Source: Flavilitoribacter nigricans DSM 23189 = NBRC 102662 (GTDB taxonomy: Bacteria; Bacteroidota; Bacteroidia; Chitinophagales; Saprospiraceae). Taken from it: DNA of 64,000 nt. Below, piece by piece: positions 15,850 to 25,656 of the stretch. A program made the position numbers and the translations under genes. The first letter of the stretch is position 1. Each line of letters starts with the position of its first letter. Location: positions 248,001 to 312,000 of the forward strand of contig NZ_PDUD01000022.1 of the NCBI RefSeq assembly GCF_002646595.1, given 5' to 3'. The notes beneath the pieces were generated by a model. The model was not told where the DNA came from and searched no databases. It saw only the letters and a program-made list of their open reading frames with translations.

Positions 15850-17007
15850 ATGATAGACCGCAAAAAATTTGATTCACTCACCCAGGTAAGAGGTGAGCAA
15901 TGTATATCCCTCTACCTCCCCACTTCCCGCGCCGGACAGGAGCAGGAAGATAGAATTCGTTATAAAAACACCTTAAGCGAAGTAAAGAACCAACTGATCA
16001 ATCACGGCCTGTCTTCCCAGGAAGCCGATAAAAAGCTACGGGAAGCCAGCAGCAAGATCGATGACATGGAATTCTGGCAGCATCAGTCCGACGGACTGGC
16101 CGTCTTCATCTGCGACGGAAAGACATCATTCCACAGTTTGCCCGTCGATTTTGAGAACTATATGTTCGTCGGAGATCATCTGTATCTCAAACCCCTCATT
16201 CCCCTACTGACCGGTAACGCCAAATTTTTCCTGTTGGCCATCAGCCAGAATGAAACCAAATTCTACGTCGCTGAGCGGTATTCGATCACGGAGATCGAAA
16301 CCAATGAGTATCTGCCTTCCAGTATTCAGGACCTGATGAAGTACATCGACGGAGAAGAGCAGCTACAACACCACAGTGGACAGGGCGCCCAGGACCAGGC
16401 CATTTACCACGGTCACGGCGGAGGCAAGGACATGGAAGATGTCCGACTTCGTGAATATATGCGTATGATCAACAAAGGCATCATGGAAATGATGTGTGAC
16501 GACGATACCGAACCGCTGATCCTGGCCACCGTTGAAGAAAATGCCGGCATCTACCGGGAGGTAAATGAGTATAAAAACCTGCACGAATCCTATATTCCCG
16601 GAAATCCCGAAAATGAAGATCCCGTCGTATTACACGAAAAGGCCTGGGAGATCATCGGACCGGATGTAGAAGCTGATGTGGAGCAGGAGAAGGAAGGCTT
16701 TGGCCTTGCTTTATCCAATGACGAGGCTTCTTTTTCCATTCACGACATCGTTCCGGCCGCTATTGCCGGCCGGGTAGAGACGTTGTTTATCGCCCGTAAG
16801 GATGAGGTCTGGGGTACCTACAATGAGTCGGACCACAGCATTACCATCCACGAAAAACGGGAGGAAGGCAGCATCCCGCTGATCAATCACGCGGCGCTGC
16901 AGACGCTCCAGAACGGTGGCACCGTTTATCTGATGCCCCGTACGGACCTGCCGCGACCAACTGGTAACGTAAACGCCATTTATCGCTACGCCAGCGTTCC
17001 GGCCTAA
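15850..17007 (+). CDS. baeRF-family protein (bacterial eRF1-like), no GGQ
   Basis: 385 residues. The N-terminal part (C-I-S-L-Y-L-P-T-S-R-A-G-Q-E-Q-E-D-R-I-R-Y-K-N) and the later R-L-R-E-Y-M-R-M-I-N-K and P-L-I-L-A-T-V-E-E-N match the bacterial families related to archaeal/eukaryotic release factor 1 (baeRF3/baeRF7 type). The GGQ tripeptide that triggers peptide release is absent; at the comparable middle position there is a His/Gly-rich loop (H-G-H-G-G-G, about residue 190). Some of these families are thought to act on stalled or hibernating ribosomes; for this member that is inference. The 17067-17130 terminator follows. Confidence 0.75.
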   Translation: MIDRKKFDSLTQVRGEQCISLYLPTSRAGQEQEDRIRYKNTLSEVKNQLINHGLSSQEADKKLREASSKIDDMEFWQHQSDGLAVFICDGKTSFHSLPVDFENYMFVGDHLYLKPLIPLLTGNAKFFLLAISQNETKFYVAERYSITEIETNEYLPSSIQDLMKYIDGEEQLQHHSGQGAQDQAIYHGHGGGKDMEDVRLREYMRMINKGIMEMMCDDDTEPLILATVEENAGIYREVNEYKNLHESYIPGNPENEDPVVLHEKAWEIIGPDVEADVEQEKEGFGLALSNDEASFSIHDIVPAAIAGRVETLFIARKDEVWGTYNESDHSITIHEKREEGSIPLINHAALQTLQNGGTVYLMPRTDLPRPTGNVNAIYRYASVPA

Positions 17008-17066
17008 GCGACCATTTAAGTCCGTCTCTAAGCCGTTTTGATCATCGTAAATGATTAACCAGACCG

Positions 17067-17130
17067 ACAGCCATTCCGATTATCTTTTTCAATTTATCAG
17101 AAAAAAAATCCGGAATGGCTGTTTGTTTTT
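17067..17130 (+). terminator. Terminator of the baeRF gene
   Basis: ACAGCCATTCCG (17067-17078) pairs perfectly with CGGAATGGCTGT (17111-17122), followed by TTGTTTTT. The 32-nt loop is long but the stem and T-tract fit an intrinsic terminator. Confidence 0.7.
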
Positions 17131-17303
17131 AGCCCGGGTGGTGATTTGCCGCCGCCGTTCAGACGACTGTATCCGCAAGTTTTTCCAAATCAGCGCTTTT
17201 AAACTTGAAAAATTAACTTCATCTGCGCATCAGTGCATCCGATCGTTTGTCCAAAAAAATGCTCCGAATGCCCCAAAATCCCTGGTACATCTTTGATCCC
17301 CAT

Positions 17304-17334
17304 TTGACATAAGCCAAAAAATATATTATAATTG
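17304..17334 (+). promoter_or_regulatory. Promoter of the phytochrome operon
   Basis: TTGACA (17304-17309), 17 bases, then TATAAT (17327-17332): an exact sigma-70 consensus. The same bases also give a Bacteroidota-type pair, TTTG (17303-17306) and TATAATTG (17327-17334) with 20 bases between. The likely transcription start is near 17340. Confidence 0.65.
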
Positions 17335-17549
17335 TGGGCTCATTTTTGAATTACTGTTCGAGCCCCGAACAATTGGTTAAACTTCTATACCTCTTAAGAA
17401 ATTTTAAGCTTCGGTCTTTTTACCGTGTTATCCGAGCTTTCGTTGAATGCTGCCATTTTCTGGAACAGATCAGCAATGTTAGGATGCACGCTGGCCGGGA
17501 CTTGTTTTTTTTATTGTTTTCACTGGTAAACGCTGATCCGAAAATTTTT

Positions 17550-19820
17550 ATGAACAATGCATCCAACGGGGCTAATCGTTTCTACACGGTTAATTATGAT
17601 CTGAATAACTGTGACCAGGAACCCATTCACATTATACGGGTGGTTCAGAGCTACGCCTGTCTGCTCGGCGTAGACGTTCAGTCCTTTTCCATCATCCATG
17701 TTTCCGATAACAGCCAGCAGATCCTGGGCCTGCCGCACGAGGAAGTGCTCTCGCAGAATCTGGCCGACCTGCTGCATCCGGAGATCATGGAACAGATCCG
17801 ATCCGGATTACAGGAAAATGATTTTCTTTCCATCAACCCGATCATTATAAAGAGTTTTGGTGGCCACATACTGGACACTACCTATCACCTGATCGCTCAT
17901 CTCCAGGACCAGACGATGATCCTGGAATTTGAGCAGCGGGACCCCCTGGTATCTTCTTCCCGTTTTTTACAAAGAAGTGATCGTGCGGTCCAGAAGATCC
18001 AGTCGGCCCGCGATGTGAATAATCTTTTTCACGAAACGGCCAGCGAGATTAAGGTCCTCACCGGTTACGACCGGGTCATGATCTACCAGTTCGACGAGGA
18101 ATACAACGGTATTGTCATTGCGGAGGCCAAGGAAGATCATTTGTCGCCGTACTATCAGCTACGCTATCCGGCCAGCGATATTCCCCGACAGGCCCGGGCG
18201 TTGTTCCTGCGCAATCAGGTACGGATCATCGTCGATGCCCAATCGGAACCCGCACAGATCATTCCCGCTGTGCATCCGGAGACCGGAACGCCGCTCGATC
18301 AGACGGACAGTGTAGCCCGCGGTGTATCCCCGATCCATATAGAATACCTCAACAATATGGGCGTACGGGCCAGCATGAGCGTGGCCATTGTCAAGGAGAA
18401 TAAACTCTGGGGGTTGATCGCCTGCCATCACTACCAGCCTAAGCTGGTGGATTATCGGGTGCGCAATATGATCAAATTCCTGAGCCGGATCATTTCCGGG
18501 CATCTTGCGCTGCAGGAGGCCCACGATTTCCGCGAACAGGGGCTGCAGACCAATATCGTGCGCTCCCACCTGCTGGAACAGATGAGCCGCAACTGGAGTG
18601 TGCTCGAAGGGTTGATGCAAAATAAGTTCACCCTCCTGGACCTCAACCAGGCTTCGGGTGCCGCCCTGCTGCTGGACGGACGCCTGCATACCATCGGCGA
18701 ATGCCCGTCCGAGGAAAAAATAATGGAATTAATTGACTGGCTGGAAAACAATACCGACTCGTCTGTGTTTGAGACAAACGAATTGTCCGCACACTGGCCG
18801 GCCGGGCTCGAAATAAAAGATGTAGCTTCCGGCCTGTTATCTCTCCAAATAGCCCATACTCCGCCGGAATACATTTTGTGGTTCCGTCCGGAAATAATCC
18901 AGACCGTCAACTGGGGCGGCAATCCCGAAAAGGCCGTTACTTTTTCCGGTGAACAAATGCGGCTCAGTCCGCGAAAATCGTTTGATATCTGGAAAGAACA
19001 GGTCCAGAACACGGCCAAACCGTGGGACCGGAACGATATCAATTCGGCCATTGCCCTGCGTAATGACATCAAGGAGATCATCATTGAAAAGTATCAGGAG
19101 ATCAGAAAACTCAACCAGAATCTGCTGGAAGCTTACAAAGATCTGGAAAGCTTCAGCTATTCGGTGAGTCACGACCTTCGCATGCCGTTGCGGACGATCG
19201 AAGGTTTCTCTCAGATCCTGGAAGAAGATTATAAAGATAAACTCGATGATTACGGGCAGCAGGTGATCCAGACAATCTCCAGCAGTATTGGTAAAATGAA
19301 CGGTTTTATCAACGATCTGCTCGCTTTGTCCAAGATCAGCCTCAATGACCTGATCATCAATAAACTGAATCCGGCCAGTCAGATCGAACAGGTTTGGAAC
19401 AGTTTTCCGGAGGCCGAACGCCAACGGGTCCAGTTCCAGTTAAAAGATCCAATGCCGCCGGTATACGCGGAAGTCACTTCCCTACGGCAGTTGCTGAGTA
19501 ATTTGTTGTCGAATGCCATCAAATACTCCCGGCACCAGGAAATCCCCATGATCGAGGTAGGTGCCGACAGCGACGGTAAAAGTACCGTCATCTACGTGCG
19601 GGATAACGGTATCGGTATGGACCCCAAGCACCACCAGCGGATCTTTGATGTGTTCTCCCGCCTGGTATCGGATAAAGATTATGAAGGCACCGGAGTAGGG
19701 CTCGCTATCGTCAAAAAAGTAGTGGATAAACACCGGGGGGAAGTATGGGTAGAGAGTGAAAAAGGAGGCGGATCAACCTTTTATTGCCGGTTCCCCATCC
19801 ACGAGCTGGAGGTCCTGTAA
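17550..19820 (+). CDS. bphP: Bacteriophytochrome sensor histidine kinase
   Basis: 756 residues from the ATG at 17550; the GTG at 17334 overlaps the promoter. Domains: PAS-type N-terminus (about 1-125) with Cys21 in N-N-C-D-Q-E-P-I-H, the expected biliverdin-binding cysteine of bacteriophytochromes; GAF (about 145-320) with the P-A-S-D-I-P motif (Asp210), His263 and the late C-H-H pair; PHY with the tongue motif P-R-K-S-F; then a HisKA domain with phospho-acceptor His541 (S-V-S-H-D-L-R-M-P) and an HATPase with N-A-I-K-Y-S, D-N-G-I-G-M and G-T-G-V-G-L. It should be a red/far-red light sensor kinase in the cytoplasm. The response regulator and heme oxygenase genes follow on the same strand. Confidence 0.95.
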   Translation: MNNASNGANRFYTVNYDLNNCDQEPIHIIRVVQSYACLLGVDVQSFSIIHVSDNSQQILGLPHEEVLSQNLADLLHPEIMEQIRSGLQENDFLSINPIIIKSFGGHILDTTYHLIAHLQDQTMILEFEQRDPLVSSSRFLQRSDRAVQKIQSARDVNNLFHETASEIKVLTGYDRVMIYQFDEEYNGIVIAEAKEDHLSPYYQLRYPASDIPRQARALFLRNQVRIIVDAQSEPAQIIPAVHPETGTPLDQTDSVARGVSPIHIEYLNNMGVRASMSVAIVKENKLWGLIACHHYQPKLVDYRVRNMIKFLSRIISGHLALQEAHDFREQGLQTNIVRSHLLEQMSRNWSVLEGLMQNKFTLLDLNQASGAALLLDGRLHTIGECPSEEKIMELIDWLENNTDSSVFETNELSAHWPAGLEIKDVASGLLSLQIAHTPPEYILWFRPEIIQTVNWGGNPEKAVTFSGEQMRLSPRKSFDIWKEQVQNTAKPWDRNDINSAIALRNDIKEIIIEKYQEIRKLNQNLLEAYKDLESFSYSVSHDLRMPLRTIEGFSQILEEDYKDKLDDYGQQVIQTISSSIGKMNGFINDLLALSKISLNDLIINKLNPASQIEQVWNSFPEAERQRVQFQLKDPMPPVYAEVTSLRQLLSNLLSNAIKYSRHQEIPMIEVGADSDGKSTVIYVRDNGIGMDPKHHQRIFDVFSRLVSDKDYEGTGVGLAIVKKVVDKHRGEVWVESEKGGGSTFYCRFPIHELEVL

Positions 19821-20065
19821 AAGGATTACTATTAAAAATTTTAGCGTTTTTTCTTTTTTTTTTTGAAAAACTGAACCTCGGAATAAAAAAAATGTTCAAA
19901 AAATCGCAATACAGCCGTCTTTGGTATGCCCGGAATAATTAGGAGCATCCGAGCATACTAGACAGACTTTGGTGGCGCAGGCTTCTGGAATATTCCCCCA
20001 TAGGGAATTGCCCCGTGTCCAACAAGATCAAAGTTATTGGTTGATCTATAACAAGTATTTGTAAA

Positions 20066-20608
20066 ATGATTGAGAGAACTCTTAAGGTTCTAATGTTAGA
20101 GGACCTAAAAACGGATCAGGAGCTGATCAAAAGGGGTGTATTGAAAGCTGCACCAGAGGCTGTCTTCATTATCGCAAGTAATCAAGAAGAATTTGAAGAC
20201 AAGATCAATTGGGTTGGCCCGGATATTATCCTTGCAGATTACAACGTTCCCGGTTACAATGGATTGGAAGCGCTGCTGCTCGTACGGGAGAAAATGCCGC
20301 ACGTGCCTTTTGTATTCGTTACCGGCAGTCTGAACGACGAGGAAAAAGTAGCAGAAACTATCCTCAACGGAGCTTCCGGTTATATCCTGAAAGGTAACCT
20401 ATCGGAATTACCGGACAAGATCGAACACGTATTGGTCCGGGAAGAAAAACGTTTTAAAGAGCGCGAAGCTCAGGTACAGAAACAACGACGCAAAAAATTA
20501 CTGCTACAGAAATTAAATGCACTTATTGAGAATTCTTCCGAATTCTCGAACAAAAAAGACGCTGTAGATATCATGCAGGAAGTGCTGCAGATCACCGGCG
20601 TCCAGTAA
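20066..20608 (+). CDS. Response regulator with helical C-terminal tail
   Basis: 180 residues. The receiver domain (about 1-125) has the acidic pocket E12/D13, phosphorylated Asp58 (I-L-A-D-Y-N-V-P-G), Thr86 in F-V-F-V-T-G and Lys109 in Y-I-L-K. The last 55 residues are a charged helix (K-E-R-E-A-Q-V-Q-K-Q-R-R-K) with no DNA-binding domain, so output is probably by protein contact. It lies 245 bases after the phytochrome kinase and 16 bases before heme oxygenase, which makes it the likely partner of that kinase. Confidence 0.88.
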   Translation: MIERTLKVLMLEDLKTDQELIKRGVLKAAPEAVFIIASNQEEFEDKINWVGPDIILADYNVPGYNGLEALLLVREKMPHVPFVFVTGSLNDEEKVAETILNGASGYILKGNLSELPDKIEHVLVREEKRFKEREAQVQKQRRKKLLLQKLNALIENSSEFSNKKDAVDIMQEVLQITGVQ

Positions 20609-20624
20609 ATTATTTCTCCCTTAT

Positions 20625-21212
20625 ATGCAGGCAGCAGCCTATTTACGACAGAAGACCCAGGGTCTTCACCAACAAACCGAAGCGGTAGCTCTTGGTCGGG
20701 AAATTATGGACCAGACTTTGAATCTCGACCAATACCGCAGTCTGATCTCCAAAAACCACTTTCTCCACAATAATCTGGAGCCGTTGCTCTTGAACGGTCT
20801 TAGGTATCACCATCTTACTGATTTTACTCACTTCCTGCATCCGCGGATGGAGGCTCTACGGGCCGATGCCCATCTACTGGAACTGCCGGAAATAAATTAC
20901 GGCGTGAAACTGCCGGAACTACGATCTTCGAATGAAGTGCTGGGCGGGCTCTATGTTTTACTGGGCTCCAATCTGGGTGGCCGGGTCATTTATAAAGCAC
21001 TGAAGGAAAATCTGCAACTGCGGGAACTCCCCGATTTTCACTTTTACGGTTCCAGCGGGAACCATCCGGCTAAAGAATGGCCGCAGTTCTGCCGTATGCT
21101 GGATAGCTATCTACTTAGTGAAAGTGATCTGGCCGGGGCCAAACTCGGAGCCGAAGCGGTGTTCAGGCTGGTGCGCGATGTGCACGCCACACCCGCTTAC
21201 AGCGAAAGCTGA
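20625..21212 (+). CDS. bphO: Biliverdin-producing heme oxygenase
   Basis: 195 residues. The all-helical heme oxygenase fold shows in L-R-Q-K-T-Q-G-L-H-Q-Q-T-E, with His15 as the likely proximal heme ligand, and in G-G-L-Y-V-L-L-G-S-N-L-G-G-R, which matches the distal helix with its flexible glycines. The product, biliverdin, is the chromophore of the phytochrome encoded two genes upstream, so kinase, regulator and chromophore enzyme form one functional unit. The spacing to the response regulator gene is 16 bases, consistent with one transcript. Confidence 0.9.
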   Translation: MQAAAYLRQKTQGLHQQTEAVALGREIMDQTLNLDQYRSLISKNHFLHNNLEPLLLNGLRYHHLTDFTHFLHPRMEALRADAHLLELPEINYGVKLPELRSSNEVLGGLYVLLGSNLGGRVIYKALKENLQLRELPDFHFYGSSGNHPAKEWPQFCRMLDSYLLSESDLAGAKLGAEAVFRLVRDVHATPAYSES

Positions 21213-21314
21213 CCCATACTCGACGGACCAGCTTCCACTCCAACACCTTTTACCCAAATGCGGACCTGAATACATCGCCCGGGCGTCAGCCACCGGGCCG
21301 GTAAGTCTGTGGGA

Positions 21315-21815
21315 TCAGAGATTGACGATCTTACCTTTCGTACCGATCTGTACGCGATAGGCCGTAGTACTGGCCGCTTCGAAATGTTCCTGATGCGGAT
21401 CGCCCTGGCCGGAAGCGATGATCACCTGGCCGTCTTCCTTGATGGTGGCTACGGACTGGGTCAGTTGTTCTCCGTCGTAGTACGTCCCCCCGATCACCCG
21501 CTTATCGATCAGCTTTTCGTCTTTGCCAAAAGTAGCCAGCATGTATTGGTAATTGAGCAGCCCTGCTTTCCAGTACACGATCGCCTGGTATTCCTTTTGG
21601 GCCGGCATTCGAAAGCAGGCAATAAACTCCGTAAACTCATCCGACTCCTCTTCTTCCAGCGGTAAAATGAACTGTTCGATCATCAGCGGAGGTATCGGAT
21701 CGTTCTTCTGACTGAAGGCGTGATGGGTGTCTTCTCCCAGCGTAATCGGTAGTTCTACCTCGGGAAATTTCTCCAGGAAGTGCTGGAAACTTACTTTTAA
21801 TTGTTTTTCCTCCAT
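21315..21815 (-). CDS. Conserved-type hypothetical protein
   Basis: 166 residues, acidic, no signal peptide or membrane segment. It begins M-E-E-K-Q-L-K-V-S-F-Q-H-F-L-E-K-F and has a beta-rich C-terminal half (E-Y-Q-A-I-V-Y-W-K-A-G-L-L-N-Y, then G-G-T-Y-Y-D-G-E). I do not recognise the family. It converges on the heme oxygenase gene and is divergent from sdhC; no operon partner. Codon use is like its neighbours. Confidence 0.7.
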   Translation of the reverse strand: MEEKQLKVSFQHFLEKFPEVELPITLGEDTHHAFSQKNDPIPPLMIEQFILPLEEEESDEFTEFIACFRMPAQKEYQAIVYWKAGLLNYQYMLATFGKDEKLIDKRVIGGTYYDGEQLTQSVATIKEDGQVIIASGQGDPHQEHFEAASTTAYRVQIGTKGKIVNL

Positions 21816-21871
21816 TTTATTTTATCATAATTTTGAATGATTCTAAATAATCCGTCGATAATTAGCTGAGG

Positions 21872-21885
21872 CCAACAATTGTTGG
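21872..21885. promoter_or_regulatory. Perfect palindrome overlapping the sdh -33 box
   Basis: CCAACAATTGTTGG is a perfect 14-bp palindrome. It covers the TTG (21882-21884) that would be the -33 element of the sdh promoter, so a dimeric repressor bound here would block it. Confidence 0.5.
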
Positions 21886-21912
21886 GCAAATCCGCTTTAT
21901 CGGTTAGCTTTG
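21882..21912 (+). promoter_or_regulatory. Promoter of sdhCAB
   Basis: TTG (21882-21884) and TAGCTTTG (21905-21912) are separated by 20 bases, the Bacteroidota pattern. The start of transcription would be about 21918, leaving a leader of about 75 bases to the sdhC ATG. Confidence 0.6.
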
Positions 21913-21994
21913 TGCACCAAATATCTCGACCTTCCAACAACGCTTTTCATACCTTTTGGGTTGAGTGAAAGGTCACACGAAAAAAATAAAATTT

Positions 21995-22681
21995 ATGAGT
22001 TGGTTTTCTACTTTCCTTACGTCCTCTGTCGGGCGTAAGTTGGTGATGAGCCTCACCGGATTGTTCCTGATCATCTTCCTGGTGGTTCATCTCATTGGCA
22101 ATTTACAGTTGTTGTTTGACGATGGTGGAGAGAAATTTAATCTCTACGCGAAGTTCATGACGACAAACCCGGTCATCAAGCTGACCTCTTACCTGCTTTA
22201 CGCCGGCATCCTGCTGCACGCCATTCAGGGCTGGCTACTGTGGCGGTCCAATGCGAACGCCCGGGAAACCAAATACGCGGTAAAAGTAACGCGTACCGTC
22301 AACACCAATTCATTTGCATCCCGCAATATGGGCTGGCTGGGTACGATAATCTTTATTTTTATCCTGATCCACCTGTATCAGTTCTGGCTGCAAATGAAAA
22401 TGGGGGTACTTGAAATGGTGACTTACGAAGATGTGGAAGTGGACAACCTCTACTACGTAGTGGCTCAGGCCTTCCAAAATCCCCTCTATGTGGTTTTCTA
22501 CGTCATTTGCATGGTCGTTATTGCCTATCACCTTCTCCACGGCTTCCAGAGTGCATTTCAGACCCTTGGTTTGAACCATTCGAAGTACTCACCGTTGATC
22601 CGTACAGTAGGACGTATCTACGCGGTGGTCGTTCCCCTGGCTTTTGCGTTCATCCCCGTGTATATGTACCTGCAGGGGTAA
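21995..22681 (+). CDS. sdhC: Succinate dehydrogenase cytochrome b subunit
   Basis: 228 residues from the ATG at 21995 (M-S-W-F-S-T-F-L-T-S-S-V-G-R-K); an upstream ATG at 21965 adds 10 residues. Five membrane helices with the histidines expected for two b hemes: L-V-V-H-L-I-G-N, I-L-L-H-A-I-Q-G, I-L-I-H-L-Y-Q-F and A-Y-H-L-L-H-G. This is the single large anchor subunit found in the Bacteroidota/Wolinella type of complex II. It binds the quinone and passes electrons to or from SdhB. It is the first gene of sdhCAB. Confidence 0.93.
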   Translation: MSWFSTFLTSSVGRKLVMSLTGLFLIIFLVVHLIGNLQLLFDDGGEKFNLYAKFMTTNPVIKLTSYLLYAGILLHAIQGWLLWRSNANARETKYAVKVTRTVNTNSFASRNMGWLGTIIFIFILIHLYQFWLQMKMGVLEMVTYEDVEVDNLYYVVAQAFQNPLYVVFYVICMVVIAYHLLHGFQSAFQTLGLNHSKYSPLIRTVGRIYAVVVPLAFAFIPVYMYLQG

Positions 22682-22731
22682 GATAGCCCGACCGAGAACC
22701 AGATTCATTTAACAATTATCATCAGAAAGAT

Positions 22732-24732
22732 ATGAAACTTGACGGAAAAGTACCTGGCGGACCACTGGAAGAAAAATGGACCCAATACCGGTCCAGCATG
22801 CCACTGGTAGCCCCCAACAATAAAAGACGTCTGGAAGTAATCGTAGTCGGTACCGGTCTGGCCGGTGCATCTGCCGCCGCTACCCTCGGCGAACTCGGCT
22901 ACAACGTGAAAGCCTTCACTTTCCACGACAGTCCCCGCCGGGCCCACTCCATCGCGGCCCAGGGTGGGATCAATGCCGCAAAGAATTACCAAAATGACGG
23001 CGATAGCGTGTATCGCCTGTTTTACGATACCATCAAGGGTGGTGACTACCGCTCCCGCGAGGCCAACGTACACCGGCTGGCGGAAGTGAGTCGCAACATC
23101 ATTGACCAGGCGGTTGCGCAGGGCGTGCCCTTCGCCCGCGATTACGGCGGACTGCTGGCCAACCGCTCTTTCGGCGGGGTGCAGGTAAGCCGTACCTTCT
23201 ACGCCCGCGGACAGACCGGTCAGCAATTGCTGCTGGGTGCCTACCAGTCGCTTTCGCGGCAGATCTCCCTCGGTACCGTAAAGATGTACAACCGGCACGA
23301 AATGCTGGACATCGTCCGGATCGACGGCAAAGCCCGGGGCATTATCGCCCGGAACCTGATCACCGGCGAACTGGAACGCCACGCCGCCCACGCCGTGGTG
23401 CTGGCCTCCGGAGGATACGGCAACGTATTCTACCTGTCTACCAACGCCATGATGTGTAATGTATCCGCCGCCTGGCGCGCTGTACGCCGCGGGGCGCTGA
23501 TGGCGAACCCCTGCTTCACCCAGATCCACCCTACCTGCATTCCGGTATCGGGCGACTATCAGTCCAAACTGACGCTGATGTCCGAAAGTTTACGGAACGA
23601 CGGCCGGGTATGGGTACCCAAAAAGCAGGAGGATGCCAAAGCCATCCGCGAGGGTAAAAAGACCGGACTCGATATTCCGGAAGCCGACCGGGACTACTAC
23701 CTGGAGCGCCGCTACCCGGCCTTCGGTAACCTGGTACCCCGGGACGTAGCCAGTAGAGCTGCCAAAACCGCCTGCGACGAAGGACTGGGTGTTGCGCCTA
23801 CCGGACTCGCCGTATACCTCGATTTCTCCGACGCCATCATGCGCTACGGAAAATCCAAAGCTCACTCCTCCGGCAACGACCATCCGGATGAGAAACTGGT
23901 CAAAGAACTGGGTACGGCCGTGATCTCCGAAAAGTACGGTAACCTCTTCGAGATGTACGAAAAGATCACCGGTGAAAATCCCTATATCTATCCGATGAAG
24001 ATCTACCCGGCGGTACACTACACCATGGGTGGCCTGTGGGTGGACTATAATCTGGAAACCAACATCCCGGGACTGTTCGCCCTCGGAGAATGCAACTTCT
24101 CCGACCACGGCGCCAACCGTCTGGGTGCTTCTGCCCTGATGCAGGGTCTGGCCGACGGTTACTTCGTGATTCCCTATACCATCGGCACTTTCCTGTCCAA
24201 AGAGATCCGGACCCCGAAATTCGATCCGAACGGCGAAGCCTTCAAGGCTACCGAAAAAGCGGTGAAGGACCGTATCGACAATCTGCTGAGCGTACAGGGC
24301 AACCAGTCTGTGGAAAGTTTCCACCGTCGCCTGGGTTCCATCATGTGGGACTACTGCGGCATGTCGCGGAACGCAGAAGGGCTGCGTAAGGCCGTACAGA
24401 TGGTACGCGAGCTGAAGGCCGAATTCTACAATGATGTGTTTGTACCCGGCGGCAACAACGAGTACAATCCGGAACTGGAAAAAGCACTGCGCGTAGCGGA
24501 CTTCATGGAACTGGGTGAGACCATGATCCTGGATGCACTGAACCGCGACGAATCCTGCGGCGGTCACTTCCGCGAGGAATACCAGACCGAAGACGGTGAA
24601 GCGCTTCGCGACGACGAGAACTTCACCTACGTCGCTGCCTGGGAATACCCGGGTAACGGCCAGGAACCGATCCTCCACAAAGAAGAACTGGTCTTCGAAA
24701 ACGTTGAGCTTAAAACCAGATCCTATAAATAA
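22732..24732 (+). CDS. sdhA: Succinate dehydrogenase flavoprotein subunit
   Basis: 666 residues. N-terminal dinucleotide fold [11 protein letters not shown]; covalent FAD histidine in [11 protein letters not shown]; catalytic arginine and histidine regions in F-T-Q-I-H-P-T and H-Y-T-M-G-G; FAD motif [14 protein letters not shown]. It oxidises succinate (or reduces fumarate) on the cytoplasmic face. The gene starts 50 bases after sdhC and is followed by sdhB at 74 bases, one operon. Confidence 0.96.
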   Translation: MKLDGKVPGGPLEEKWTQYRSSMPLVAPNNKRRLEVIVVGTGLAGASAAATLGELGYNVKAFTFHDSPRRAHSIAAQGGINAAKNYQNDGDSVYRLFYDTIKGGDYRSREANVHRLAEVSRNIIDQAVAQGVPFARDYGGLLANRSFGGVQVSRTFYARGQTGQQLLLGAYQSLSRQISLGTVKMYNRHEMLDIVRIDGKARGIIARNLITGELERHAAHAVVLASGGYGNVFYLSTNAMMCNVSAAWRAVRRGALMANPCFTQIHPTCIPVSGDYQSKLTLMSESLRNDGRVWVPKKQEDAKAIREGKKTGLDIPEADRDYYLERRYPAFGNLVPRDVASRAAKTACDEGLGVAPTGLAVYLDFSDAIMRYGKSKAHSSGNDHPDEKLVKELGTAVISEKYGNLFEMYEKITGENPYIYPMKIYPAVHYTMGGLWVDYNLETNIPGLFALGECNFSDHGANRLGASALMQGLADGYFVIPYTIGTFLSKEIRTPKFDPNGEAFKATEKAVKDRIDNLLSVQGNQSVESFHRRLGSIMWDYCGMSRNAEGLRKAVQMVRELKAEFYNDVFVPGGNNEYNPELEKALRVADFMELGETMILDALNRDESCGGHFREEYQTEDGEALRDDENFTYVAAWEYPGNGQEPILHKEELVFENVELKTRSYK

Positions 24733-24805
24733 GCCCGGTGATCTCCGGTGGTGCTTCCGGGCACCGCAGGCAACACCATCACTGATCGCTTAAAAACAAA
24801 ATTAG

Positions 24806-25561
<756 letters not shown>

Positions 25562-25576
25562 ATCGTCACCACGTGA

Positions 25577-25626
25577 CCACCGAAAGTCGTTAGCCGGTGA
25601 AAATTCGGGCTAATGACTTTTGGTGG
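25577..25626 (+). terminator. 19-bp hairpin after sdhB
   Basis: Arms at 25577-25595 and 25608-25626 pair over 19 positions, with two G-U wobbles if the plus strand is transcribed; in the opposite transcript these would be mismatches, which supports an sdh-directed role. It may end the sdh transcript or protect its 3-prime end, and lies 30 bases before the marC start. Confidence 0.6.
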
Positions 25627-25656
25627 ATGGTTCTACGCTACTACTCAAACACTTCT

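Larger units (their letters stand above)
17008..17549. other. Spacer with terminator and phytochrome promoter
   Basis: 542 bases. The left part holds the terminator of the baeRF gene. A promoter with near-perfect consensus sits at 17304-17332, about 220 bases before the phytochrome start, so the message would have a long leader (roughly 17340-17549). The leader has no obvious riboswitch; it is AT-rich with a few short stems. Confidence 0.6.

Noticed and set aside
17334-17549. Upstream GTG extension of the phytochrome gene
   Set aside because: It overlaps the promoter -10 box and its residues do not resemble a phytochrome N-terminus; the ATG at 17550 places Cys21 correctly.
25597-25656. Upstream ATG for MarC
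   Set aside because: It lies within the sdhB hairpin and adds residues without family similarity.
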